The translations under genes and the position numbers were made by a program. From Neonectria sp. B-13 (taxonomy: Eukaryota; Ascomycota; Sordariomycetes; Hypocreales; Nectriaceae), in contig NOKP01000001.1 of NCBI GenBank assembly GCA_002682825.1, positions 498,501 through 562,500 of the forward strand: a stretch of DNA of 64,000 bases. The letters are read 5' to 3'. The notes beneath the pieces were generated by a model. It saw only the letters and a program-made list of their open reading frames with translations. It had not been told where the DNA came from and searched no databases. Below are positions 33,034 through 43,197 of this stretch, piece by piece. Position 1 is the stretch's first letter. Each line of letters opens with the position of its first letter.

Positions 33034-34065
33034 CTAGCATGACGAGCTGAGGCTCTTGACGATGCAGGACTTGCCGTTGTGGCCGGCAGGGCCGAACTTT
33101 GGGGGCTCCTTCTTCTGGTCGTTACCAGTGTAGGCCTGGCAGCTCTTACCGCTGTTCTGGCACGAGTTGGTGATGGTGCAAACATCGCCATAGTTGTCGT
33201 TGACGCCACATAGCTCTCCTCCATTCTTAGCAACGACGCCGTTCAAGTTGATCTTACGGGGGCCGCCGTTTCCGGGGCAGTTACCGCAGCTGCGGACAAC
33301 CTTGCCGTAGTCGCTGGCGAAGAAGTCGTTGACGTTTAGAGTGCCGCGGCCGTTGAACTAGTTGACATTAGTATGATATCTCTACATAGTACCTCAAAGA
33401 TGCCTCAAGAACACTCAAGACACATATTAGGGATGCAGAGCGTTCAATTACCTCTGCAAGGAATATTAGCGGAAGTCTAGTTGAGTCTGGCGAGCTTCAC
33501 TTACGCAGAATCTTATCCTGGGCTCCGAAAGCTCCACCGCCGTTAACGGTAGATGTTCCGCTGGTATGCTTGAAGGTGGCGGCGTCCTCGCAGACGTTAG
33601 CCCACCAGACGTTGTTCAGGGTGCTGGAGTGGTTGAATGTCAGATATGAGCGATGTGCAGTCAAAAAGTCTCGCCTGCTATGTGGAGAACTTACCAAGTG
33701 CCCTTGCAGTGGACACCCTCGCCGGAGGAAGCACCAATGATAACGTTGGAGAGGGTTGCTCCATCCTCGAGGATGAAGGAGGCCGCCTTCTCGCCAGTTT
33801 CGTTCTGGTTCTCGCAAGAGCTGGCTAAATAGGCATTCGATGTCAGTAATCTGGTTGGGTACAAGAATATATCTTGGTGGCTATCATGAGATGGGGTAAA
33901 CATACGGACACGCTCGAAGCGCTTCATGCCACCATTGTACAACTGTCCTTTGGCGACGGGAATCGCAGTGGGCAGATTGGTGACGGTAGCAGACTTGGGG
34001 AGCGTGGTAGTGGCGGCGGCAGAAGCGCCGGTAATCAGGGCGAGGATAGCAACGGAGGCCTTCAT
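33034..34065 (-). CDS. Secreted pectate lyase, polysaccharide lyase family 3
   Basis: Minus-strand exons 34065-33906, 33824-33695, 33623-33505, a 2-nt exon 33453-33452, and 33357-33034 give 244 residues, the usual PL3 length. MKASVAILALITGASAA is a signal peptide. Landmarks: YNGGMKRFERVPSSCENQNE, AASFILEDGATLSNVIIG, GEGVHCKGTCTLNNVWW, VCEDAATF, GGGAFGAQDKILQFNGRGTL, SDYGKVVRSCGNC and VNDNYGDVCTI, with many cysteines for disulphides. The enzyme cleaves de-esterified pectin by calcium-dependent beta-elimination outside the cell, helping break plant cell walls. The 51-base and 94-base introns flanking the 2-nt exon both have good donors and TAAT branch points; without that exon the conserved FNGRGTL block is out of frame. 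A TATAAAG element lies about 130 bases upstream of the ATG. Confidence 0.9.
33452..33453 (-). other. Predicted 2-nt micro-exon of the pectate lyase gene
   Basis: The bases AG sit between an acceptor (TTCCTTGCAG) and a donor (GTAATTG). They complete the codon CAG (Gln) between ATTCTG-C and TTCAACGGC, giving the family-typical KILQ-FNG. The preceding intron is 33504-33454 and the following one 33451-33358. Confidence 0.75.
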
Positions 34066-34193
34066 GTTGAGGAATTTGGGGTTGGGGAGTTGAAGTAAGG
34101 ACTTGGAAGGTAGATGTGAGGTGAAGTTGTTTGTTCAGGAGATGACTGGTGATGATAGAACAGAAGACGGATGAAGAGGAGGCCTTTGATGCC

Positions 34194-34200
34194 CTTTATA
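34194..34200 (-). promoter_or_regulatory. TATA box of the pectate lyase gene
   Basis: Minus-strand TATAAAG within GGGTATAAAGGGC, about 130 bases before the ATG at 34065. Confidence 0.55.
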
Positions 34201-36348
34201 CCCATCGTTGAGCGAGGTTAGGAAGGCTAGAGTCCGCTGTTTCGTTTACCGCTCTTCGTCCCCGCGTACCGACGCATACAACCCGCCACCGCGACATCCG
34301 GACCAGATTCAGCGCTTAGAACCGGAGACACCGCCATTGTGTTCCCGGGAGAAGGCCGAGATCTCAAGCCAGTCTCCCTGTCGTCGTGAGCTATACGGGA
34401 TCCTTTGGCCGGCTAGCACCGAGCATGTCTTCGTATGAAGTTTATTCCACACAACGAAAAGAGGTGTGACTATGAAGTTTCAAGGGTATACTACAGTTGA
34501 GTAGATAAAGTGAGGCCATAAAGTGTTTGAGACTTAGGTTTTTACTCAGCTGGGTATACGGCTATTGAAGTTTTCAGCACAGCCACCAGCAAAAGGACCG
34601 CGAGTAGCATCTATCGGGCAGGTGAAATAAGGATTAGGGCGTTGATCCGGCCGGCCATCCGACAGTCCACGTTGAACCCTAAACTTAAATCTATTCAAGG
34701 CACTTTGCCAGTGAATCTTAAAGCTATTGCACCGTCACAGTGGCGAACATATAGGGCACTTTAATCTAGATGTAATACGACACATACAGCCACGAGATTT
34801 TTGACAGCTGAGAGTAGTCCCTCCATACTGCCATTCGAAACCAATGCCAGACTCAGTACTTCTTGTAAGTCTATGCAGCTCGGAATAAAGCAATGCAATT
34901 AACCATCTACCCTCCCGGCCCCTTTCTTCCGTTACCGGATTCCGATACGACGTAGTATTCCCAGAACGAAAATAAGCTTTCTTCGGATATATTTTCCACG
35001 AACAATCCATGTCCAGCCCCGTAATTCGAACAATCAGCCCAGCACACACTGACCCATCCCCTGCATCGTGCCGAATAACGTATAAGCTTACTTGTTGTAA
35101 ACAATCGAACCTTACCTCTTTCGGGAAACTGTTCATTAACCATGCCCTTAAGATCAGACGGGCCCGGCCCGTCCGAAAGTGGGCTTATGTCTCGTAACGG
35201 CGCTCCACCTCCGCGTGGCTCGGTTACCCCAAATCCCCCGGTCAAGATGCTAGCTTGGATACCTTGACGAGACCATCAAAGAAAAGCTGACCACTTTCTA
35301 CTAGTCATCTGCTGAATCTAAGGTGTATCACACTAGATAGCTACTAGTCTCTTGAGTAGCTCGGGAGGCCGTCGCCAAAAATTATGCACTGTGTACGCAA
35401 AGTACGTGGCGAGGTTTTCTACTTACTTCTCCGTCCCTGTCCTACTGTGGTATGGCCACTCTAAGGTCTGGACGACATTCGGGTCGTACCACGTGTCGAC
35501 TTGTAGCTGGCCAAAGCGGTGCGGATGTCGGTGACCATAACTGCATTTTTCTCGTATAATAAAAAAGGGCCGCCTACAGTAGCGGATCGATCGATCCACA
35601 AGAGCATTTGAGCCCGTTACACTTTGACAGCCAAAGGCAGTAATTGGAGGGAAAACACGTTTTGCCACCAAAATCGACCGTCCTGAAACTTTAACGAAGC
35701 ACATTCCTGTAATCCTTTGGAATCCCTCGGATACCTAGCCCTGGGATTGGCCTGTGTTAGTAGCATCATTCAGACATTGGCCTGTAAGCGTTAGTTATTC
35801 TTGCAAACCAGGGATGCCGATACCGGCATTCTGTGTAGATAGGACTTGGCCGAAAATAAGGGGCATAGTACAGTATAAGCACGATGAAATACTTTCATTA
35901 CCAACGTTTTTCTGTTTGAAACAGGTCAACTGTCATGGTGATTTGGCTAATAGCGGTCAAGACAACAGACGAAAGACATGTCTGTGGCAAAGCTAAGTAG
36001 GTGGTTGTAACTTGGGCATTGATTGGACCATTAGCTGTGCTAGAGCCAAGTACACGCGAACTGACCGATACAATGCCGGTGTTGTTGGGATTTATTTAAT
36101 ACCCATTTGCGAGGTATTCAAAAGTCACAAAGTTTTGTACCATCTCTAAGGTTAATACATTCGTATAAATGAGAAGCTACTTCTGTCAACCCATCCCGTA
36201 TTTTATATGAATACATGAAGAAAGGAGAACACCACTCTCTACAGTCGCAACCCGTCGCATGCTTCTAGGACGATTTATGTCAGTGATTGCAAAATTCCCT
36301 TTACACCCGCGAAATCCAACTCCTCAATAGTCTCTTCCCAGAGGCGCT
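34201..36348 (+). other. Long region without recognisable gene
   Basis: Two overlapping minus-strand frames at 34735-35245 (133 and 112 codons) have no family motif and exclude one another, so I do not call them. Nothing else is seen, and there is no trace of the N-terminal half of the NmrA-like gene that follows. Confidence 0.4.
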
Positions 36349-36780
36349 GTGTTGTGCTTTTTCCTTCTGGTTGTGACGTTGTATGACGGGGGGGTGAATG
36401 AGATTGCGTATACGACGAGGGAGTGGCTCGGCAAGACCGTTGTGCGGGTGCTTACGAGCCCGGCGGAGACGGCTGATCGGGCGGTATATGTTGCGAATAC
36501 GTATGCGAGTCAAAACAGGCTGATTGGGTTGGTGAAGGAGGTAGTAGGTGATGAGGGGTGGACGGTGGAGCGGAAGGATACGGAGGAGATGTTTGCGGCG
36601 TCGATGGCGAAGGTTGAGTCGGGCAGGGCTGATATAGATAGTTTTCTAGACTTTATCCACGTGGCGGATAATAACCCCAAGTATGAGACGAGGTGGGAGA
36701 AGGATGATGACGAGCTGCTTGGTGTCCCCTGGTTCTCAGATGATGACATCAAGGATATCGTCCAGCGCCTTGTAGTGTAA
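36349..36780 (+). pseudogene. 3' fragment of an NmrA-like / isoflavone-reductase-like gene
   Basis: The 143-codon frame reads LYDGGVNEIAYTTREWLGKT, VVRVLTSPAETADRAVYVAN, GWTVERKDTEEMFAASMAKV and ends VPWFSDDDIKDIVQRLVV. This is the C-terminal third of NmrA-type NAD(P)-binding proteins (SDR fold, regulators or small-molecule reductases). The N-terminal Rossmann GxxGxxG region and most of the fold are absent, with stops upstream and no plausible donor-acceptor pair leading back to it. A run of seven G at the start of the preserved part could be a slippage site. I read it as a truncated gene; a short expressed protein from the ATG at 36349 is possible. Confidence 0.65.
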
Positions 36781-37778
36781 GGTACCTCTGACTGTCATTG
36801 GATGCATGGATATCCCTGTGTTGAACTTGTAATCAATGTAATAAATTTATTCAGGGTTGAGCTATGGTTTGATGCTGCTAAAGCCTGATATCAAGGAGCA
36901 TAGTCTTACAAGATGTCTGCTATGCCCATGGCAGTGGTGTCGGCGGTGAATCGTCTTCCGCAGCTTTCCGTCTTTAATATCATGGAACCATGTTGAACGT
37001 ACATTCAGATAGGTAGCAGAGGATGGAATGCATCGAGCGTTTATGCCGGAAGTATTCAGCATACTACACATAAAAGAGAGAAAGACTGAAAAGACATACG
37101 GAAAGAGACCATAGGAAGGGGCTCTGATTGTGTCTTCAGCATTCTCGTCATTTCTCTAACTTCTTGCTCTCCATCTGAAAGCCCTTGGTTCCAGTACAGA
37201 ATGCCGCCGTCGAGGTACACTGTGTCTCTGATCACGGCACCTATCTGGAGAATTATTGAGCAGGCTGGCCCCCGAGCAATCAGCTCGTAATGAATTTTGG
37301 AGCGTTGGTGCCGCGGCCTGTCCATCGCCTTGGAGTAGTCACAGTCCATGCATGAGGCGCTGTCGGGATGGTGGGGATAGTCCTCGGGGGTGCAGCACAT
37401 CCGATTTGGCGGATGGCCGTCCGTAGATAGCCAGGCCCGATGCCTTTTCGACCATCAAACGCACAAAAGGGTCATCTGATTCAGTGGGATCCTCGAAGCC
37501 GTAGCCCCTAGGCCGCTGAAAGCATGCTCAGTGTTGAACTGATTTTACATGGTGGGATATGCGGTCGAGTGCCGCCGAACGGCCTCCGAGTTAACAGGAC
37601 CATCGACCCCGCCGGACAAACTGACACCAAGGAGGTAGTCGTTACCCTGTGGCGGCAGCCTGTGCGTGTAATCGTGGATGTACGCCTGCTGAGTGTCGTG
37701 GGATGGCTGTTGTTGGTGCGGGGCGGTGTATAGGAAGCCAATGGTGGCTTAGGGTGCGCCCGGCGTAGACATTGACCG
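36781..37778 (-). other. Coding-like remnants downstream of the WOPR gene
   Basis: Minus strand. 37776 down to about 37549 continues the WOPR frame after stops (see next entry). Further on, a frame at 37400-37056 contains MCCTPEDYPHHPDSASCMDC and GAVIRDTVYLDGGILYWNQG, the latter like a beta-propeller (kelch-type) strand. Exon borders and family are uncertain, so no gene is called. Confidence 0.35.
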
Positions 37779-38537
37779 TCAGGCATTGTGGTTGAAATCC
37801 CAGACAGGAACGTTGCCACGGTAGGGTGTGTGCTGCACATTCACTTCGCCAATCTCGATGGGGCAGAGGAAGTTCTGAGAGACGAGGAGCTCCACGCGAG
37901 GAACCAGGCGGTTCAATGTAGGGTCATGCATCGGCTGTTGAAGTCTGCCGTGTATAACATCATCGGCTGTGTAATATGATACCAGGTTGTGAGAGACGCC
38001 GTGGTAATTGATGCTAATCGTCTTCTTCATCAGGCCGCCTTCTTTGAAGTTGTACGAGTCGATGAGGGAGCCGTATACCTGCCGCTCGGGGTCGGAGCCC
38101 GGGCTTTCTCCCGTAGCTTGGGGGCCGGCATGGTGCGTAAAGATGCCGTCGATGCTTGATTCGCTGGTTGATTTGACGATACTGCCGTTGGCCTTCTTGG
38201 GTTTCCTGGTGGCTCGCTTCTTCTCACTTTGGGAGAAGGGCGCGTGGAGCTCGCGGTATATCAGGAAATTATTGAGGATGCGGCTGGGACTCCAGGGGAT
38301 GCTGTCGGTCCAGCGTTTGATGCCTGAAGAGTGCTCTTCATAGACGTACACACAACCACTTCTGATGAGCTCGCCACATTCCCTGTCGTATGGCCGGCGG
38401 GCAACATGAGTACGTTGGCCGCCCAGGCAGGCTTCGAAGAGAAGTATGGCGTCCACGGTTGTGTTGATGTAGCCGTCGTATGTGGGTCGCAGGGGCGGAC
38501 TCCACTGACAGGAATCAACGCTCCTTCGGGGCCCCAT
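37779..38537 (-). CDS. WOPR-domain (Gti1/Pac2 family) transcription factor, possibly C-terminally truncated
   Basis: From the ATG at 38537 (MGPRRSVDSC) an intron-free frame gives 252 residues. It holds both halves of the WOPR DNA-binding domain: PTYDGYINTTVDAILLFEAC, SGCVYVYEEHSSGIKRWTD and WSPSRILNNFLIYREL, then after a charged linker GSLIDSYNFKEGGLMKKTIS and HNLVSYYTADDVIHGRLQQP. Family members (Wor1, Ryp1, Sge1, Pac2) bind DNA and control morphology, conidiation or pathogenicity. After the stop TGA at 37779 the same frame continues with Pro/Gln-rich sequence (YTAPHQQQPSHDTQQAY) through another stop (TAA) to about 37549, typical of WOPR C-terminal tails. So either the tail was lost by nonsense mutation or an unusual short form exists. 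The DNA-binding domain looks intact. Confidence 0.78.
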   Translation of the reverse strand: MGPRRSVDSCQWSPPLRPTYDGYINTTVDAILLFEACLGGQRTHVARRPYDRECGELIRSGCVYVYEEHSSGIKRWTDSIPWSPSRILNNFLIYRELHAPFSQSEKKRATRKPKKANGSIVKSTSESSIDGIFTHHAGPQATGESPGSDPERQVYGSLIDSYNFKEGGLMKKTISINYHGVSHNLVSYYTADDVIHGRLQQPMHDPTLNRLVPRVELLVSQNFLCPIEIGEVNVQHTPYRGNVPVWDFNHNA

Positions 38538-38914
38538 CCGGCTTCTGATGAAGGCTTCTCTGGGTTGAGCAGAGACACGAGGGATCCTCAAGATTCAAGG
38601 TTAAGCTGAAAGATGCTTGTCAAGAACAATACAATGTGTCTGATTTCGTTGTTCCGGATTAGTGTACTTGTAGGAAATGTAAAGATCGGTCCGACCGTTC
38701 GGCATTCGGTCGTCCCATTCTGTGCGGGGAACCGGAGTTAAGTGGTGTATGCATCTTCCCCCTTTCCTCTCCTGCCACACTTGCAAGGGGATCTCTTACA
38801 CCTCCTTGCGCCCTCGTCGACCAAATTACCAGTCTTGGTTCAGCAGCCATGGCCGTTTCAGAGCGGTTCCGCAATTCTTTGCCCCAATCCTTCTCGGTTT
38901 AACGTACATGATAA

Positions 38915-39079
38915 GCGGGTGGGCTAGGCAAGTAGGTGGACCAGACTAGCGAGTTTGGATGAGCCAGTACGCAGGAAATTGTTTAGAAATAGTTAGCGCA
39001 CTATAACAATTTACTAACATTTTTGGCATGCACTCTCACCCAAACTCGTTAGTGTAGCCCACTCACTTGTCTGGCCCGC
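38915..39079 (+). repeat. Short inverted-repeat element (MITE-like)
   Basis: The left arm (38915-38973) and right arm (39026-39079) are imperfect inverted copies: CGAGTTTGGATGAG on the left against CTCACCCAAACTCG on the right, with further matching CAAGT/ACTTG and GCGGG/CCCGC blocks outward. About 52 bases separate the arms. No open frame lies inside. I could not identify a certain target-site duplication. Confidence 0.6.
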
Positions 39080-39089
39080 TCGCCTGCAG

Positions 39090-39514
39090 GCTTCGGCTTG
39101 GCATATTCTACAGCGTCTTCGCCTGTTCGTCTGAGTTGCGACGATGACCTGGCTGAATTCGGGGACATGCATGAGCAGCACACGAAGGGCACCTTGGTGA
39201 GACGCGGAGGATCTGTGTTGCGATACGTCGACTATCCACCGAGGGCCTCCTCCCCCATGCATCGTACCGTGAGCTGCGACTACGCCATCGTTCTCGTCGG
39301 CGAGATAGAGTGCTTACTGGACTCGGGCGAGACGAGGACGCTCAAGACCGGCGACGTCCTCATCCAGAGGGGAACAATGTACCAGTGGATCAATCACGGC
39401 GACTCCTGGGCCCCGATGTTGCACGTGCTGCTCGATGCTACCGAAATAGAAGTCAAAGGAAACGCACTGGGGGAGGAGTTTGGCGATATGGAGGGCGTGC
39501 CCGGCTCAACATAA
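39090..39514 (+). pseudogene. Cupin-domain protein lacking its 5' exon
   Basis: The sequence starts just after a perfect-looking acceptor (CGCCTGCAG at 39081-39089) and reads FGLAYSTASSPV, LVRRGGSVLRYVDYPP, SPMHRTVSCDYAIVLVGEIE, CLLDSGETRTLKTGDVLIQR and GTMYQWINHGDSWAPMLHVL, ending at 39514. This is a single cupin barrel of the small fungal cupin family. The metal-site pattern is partial (one clear His in PMHR; the second motif has QWINHG). Relatives begin with about 50 more residues encoded upstream, but no such exon is visible. The inverted-repeat element ends only 10 bases before the acceptor. Translation could start at the ATG at 39164, giving 116 residues. Function is unknown. Confidence 0.65.
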
Positions 39515-39713
39515 TGGTCGATGGTGTTGAACCGTAGGGATAGAAAGTGTCCTGAGAGGCAAAGCTCCGTATAAGTGGTGAATTAGGCTTAATAAAGTCG
39601 TCGTTTTAAGTTCGTCTTGATAGCCTTGTAGGCAATGAACAAACCCCGAGGAAGAACCCCGGTGTCGTGCATATTCTCAACTACAAACCGGCTTGAGTTG
39701 AATATGTTATGCA

Positions 39714-41190
39714 TCAGAACGTGCCCATGGTCATGTCATAATCAGCCTGAGGAAATATGCCCGCCCCGAATACCTCACTCGGAGACCTTGGATCTTGATT
39801 CCACCACATTGCTTCTGGCCGCATCATCAAGGAAGCATCATCCATGTATTCGGCGAGAAATGGCTCCGCGACAGGCTCATAGTTGATTTGTTGTTGTACA
39901 GCAGTCGCAGTAAACACCGTCGCTTGAATGCGAGGAGGGGCTATTGGGATTTCTCGGGTATTCGGGACCTGATTGGCATCAAAGGAATCGCAACGCAAGG
40001 TTGGAGGAGCGGGGGTCGTCCTGTGCGGTATCGTCGTCCGACTTTTGTAAATCGTCATTCTGGACATCTGTGCGTAGATGTTGACAGAACTCGGGTGAGA
40101 GACCTATGGTTTGCGTCGTCATGATGCGAGAGACCTCGGCGTTTTTATCGAGACTGCATTCGCCTTGGAAATCCCGCAGTAGTTGAGACGAAGTGAGTGC
40201 ATGAGCTTAGGAGAACTGACGCTCCATGTCTTGAAACTGGGGCATTGTGACACAAGGGGTGGTGACTGGGACTGGTTCAATGCTTACAAGAGGACGTAGA
40301 CTCATCCAATAGTTCTTGAGTTCGCCTGTGATACAGAGATAGACCCTGATGCGTTCGAGATGCTGATGATTCAGGATCTTCAGTGTCAAGAGTCGACGCA
40401 TCTGAATCGCGGCACACACGTAGGCACCAGAGCCAACGATGGGCCACAGCGTCGAAACAGCAGTCTTGCTTAATAGGAACTAATCCGTCATCGGCGTCAT
40501 GATTTGGGAGTGTTCCCATGCCTGCTCGGCCGAGAATCGTATCAGGGATTGTGACATGGCCGGGGTGTTTGGGATGCAGGACAATATGGGCACCACTGAG
40601 GAGTGCAGATGAACGACGCATAAATGGTACATGTAGTTCAGAGAAAAGAGACGACCCAGCCCTGTTGGGCTTGATGCTGGTGGCATGTCGCCGTTCAGGT
40701 CATAACGGGTGTAGTCGGCGGTGCAGGCAATGAAGTCCTCTAACTTCTTGCCGAGGGCGCAGACCGGTGATGCCCATTGTGCCTGGCAGCCTTTGTTCGT
40801 GCAGATGACTCGTGCGAATTGCTGAATCTCCCACCTGCGTTACGGGTCAGAAATGATAAATATTAAGGGGAGGACCCGTCATGAACCCCACCAGATGCCC
40901 TGGATGATGACCAGAGATGAGTTGGACCCGAGCGAGCGGTCCTGCTGTGACTCTCTCGGGCTCTGTACCATGCCATTCCCATCAAAAGAGGGAGACGAGA
41001 CATCGACAGAGATGTCGGAACTGTCGACATCAATAGGAAGTGGCAGACCAGCGACATCGGACCAGGAATCGACCTCGAATCGCGAGTTCCCCTGGCTAGC
41101 ACATCTGGTGAGCCAGCAAGCCCAGAAGCATCGCATGCCTAGTTGCTGCCGAGGGGTCCAATCCGCCTTGACACTTAGCTGAGTTGTAAT
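39714..41190 (-). pseudogene. Decayed Zn2Cys6-type regulator (fungal transcription-factor homology region)
   Basis: Minus strand. From about 41190 it reads RQQLGMRCFWACWLTRCASQ and VAGLPLPIDVDSSDISVD (the middle homology region of C6 regulators), then an intron (GTGGGG donor, CGCAG acceptor near 40813). After it come WEIQQFARVICTNKGCQ, FIACTADYTRYDLNGD and SLNYMYHLCVVHLHSSVVPI. In the same frame a TAG follows PMTD at 40480, then FLLSKTAVSTLWPIVGSGAY and IQMRRLLTLKILNHQHLERI, a TAA at 40207, more coding-like sequence, and a frameshift near 39990 into a tail ending FPQADYDMTMGTF. No zinc cluster is seen upstream. Both stops sit where Gln (CAG, CAA) would fit, i.e. C-to-T changes. Not functional as read. 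Confidence 0.72.
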
Positions 41191-42406
41191 AATTGCGAAG
41201 CCCTGTAGGCAATCGCTGCACGCGCGCGAAATTAGCTTTCAAAAGTACAGGCCAGACCACCTTGAACGCTTTCCTCGATTCACCATCCGCCCATGGTCTT
41301 CTCCTCCAGTTTGTAGCAAGACGTACTGTTGTGCATCTTAGTCCTAGTTAACCCACGTTTGGCGGACCAAACCAAGCAAAAGATTTGACAAGCTTGTATC
41401 AGCTCGAGTTACAGCCTGTCGCCATTCATCAACGCCTGCTGGCTGGTCAGATCTGCACGCCGCTGACCTATCGTGGTCCATTCCGCGTGGCAGGCCTCCC
41501 CAATGTCGATCTGTCCTTGGGTAATACCGCCGGGAGTTGAGGGTATCAGACAGGATGGATTGGTGGGGACAGCTTGGTGGCGATGGAAGAGCTTGTCTTT
41601 TTCTATCTAGTAGGGAGGAAAGCCAGCTATTTATCCCTAGAGATCTAGGTGATCCAGATATCCTCAGATCGATGATGCTATTAGAAGCCGACTATCTAGG
41701 TTGTTGAGGTTAATCTAGGTTTGAAGTCTCTATCTAGGTTTGATCAGATCCACAGTAATGTCTGCGGAAGCTTGGTAAGTGTGCGGGGGAGGTTGGTCAA
41801 GCGACGCTCTACCCTGGCAAGAAGCCTCTGAGCTTCGTTCCTGGGCATGAGCGAGAGTGATTGGTTTCCGATCAGGTGGAGCAGGATAAGAGCATTGGGC
41901 ATTGGCGCGTTCACACCGACGGCAGACTGGGCGTTCCCGGTTGCACCGGAGCTTCTCGATACGTCAGTCTACGGCCTCTTGAGGTGGGCGTGCTCCATCG
42001 TGAGTGGTAGGAGGAGGACAACCTTTTGCTTCTGGTACCGCAGACAGGCTATGATTGGAGCTCTCTGTTGATCGATTGCCTAATAGCTTGAATGAGTCGG
42101 CAGTTAGATAATTGTGGACATGCCCATCATGAGGACTTCGGGCATACCTAAGGGTTCAGGGGTCTCCCTCAAAGGACAGATGGTAGACCTAACAATCAGG
42201 GTGAGATTCGGGGAATGGACTGATAGTTCGGGCCGAAGTGCGGAATCGTCGGACCGAACCCAAGGTTTAGGGGCGACTACACAAACCAATTGAATCCATT
42301 AACGCGCTTGTCTGACTGGCCTTTACCCCTGCTTGAAAATCTACACCCGGGGACTGTAATGCAGGTCTTGCAAACGGCCTCGGTATTCGCCACAGAATTG
42401 GACGAC
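41191..42406 (+). other. Intergenic region
   Basis: No gene is seen. Around 41690-41745 the short motif ATCTAGGTT recurs three times. Confidence 0.4.
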
Positions 42407-42412
42407 TATAAA
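42407..42412 (+). promoter_or_regulatory. TATA box of the DUF3237-like gene
   Basis: TATAAA followed closely by TATATAAA, about 125 bases before the ATG at 42536. The 5' leader is rich in CAACTCTCCTC-like pyrimidine repeats. Confidence 0.55.
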
Positions 42413-42535
42413 GTATATAAACTGAGCAAGAGATGTCTTTCAAATAACTATCCTAATACAGCGATAACAATTCTTAACATCTCTCCTTGAAAACTCTCTT
42501 CAACAGTTCTCCTCGACAACTCTCCTCAACTCAAT

Positions 42536-43197
42536 ATGCACTTCCTCAGTTCTCTCGCTATCCTCGCGACCTTAGCCACTTTCACAGGGGCTCAAAAGGC
42601 TCCTGTTGCGCCGACATTGGACCTGCTGTCCACCTTGACGCTCAGATTGGGCGCTTCGTTTGATCTAGGTGGTGCTGTGCCATTTGGAAATACGATCGAC
42701 GTCATTCCTGTCGTTGGAGGGACCTTCAATGGATCTAGACTGTCCGGTGAGTCGCTCTCGGTCACTATTCAGATCCTCACTTCTATTCCCAATGATTTCA
42801 CCGCTCCTTCTCAAACTCAGCCGTTCTCACAAATTACTAGGCGAAGTGCTCAATTTGGGCGCCGACTACCGTCTTACTGACAGGGCCGGCATTATCCGAC
42901 CCGATGCTCACTTGAGCCTGAGAACTGATGACGGCGCCAACGTGTACCTACAGCTCGAGGGGGCCGTCCAGCCCGACGGCCGTGGGTTAATTCACATCAA
43001 GTTTCAAACGGCTACGGATGGATCCTACTCGTGGCTCAATATTGTGAAGGCCGTGGGCGTTTCTACCACGCAAGGAACGGGATCGGTGCCGGATGTAGTA
43101 GTGATAGAGGTGTGGAACGTAAGTGCTTTCTCCTGTGATGACCATGGAGTAGTGAGGTGTATTTGCTAACTGTTATTCGTAGGTTACACCTGCGTAG
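42536..43197 (+). CDS. Small secreted DUF3237-like protein
   Basis: Exons 42536-42746, 42841-43118 and 43183-43197, 167 residues. MHFLSSLAILATLATFTGAQ is a signal peptide. The mature part begins with APTLDLLSTLTLRLGASFDL, then DVIPVVGGTFNGSRLS, GEVLNLGADYRLTDRAG, IRPDAHLSLRTDDGANVYLQ, GLIHIKFQTATDGSYSWLN and VVVIEVWN. This strand pattern (TLTLRLG, VGGTFNG, ADYRLTDRAG) matches the DUF3237 beta-barrel family. Introns are 94 bases (GTGAGT donor, ATTACTAG acceptor) and 64 bases (GTAAGT donor); the last exon codes only VTPA and stop. Molecular function is unknown. A strong TATA box suggests regulated, possibly high expression. Confidence 0.82.

Noticed and set aside
34735..35245. Two overlapping minus-strand frames of 133 and 112 codons
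   Set aside because: No motif, mutually exclusive frames, no splice signals that join them convincingly.
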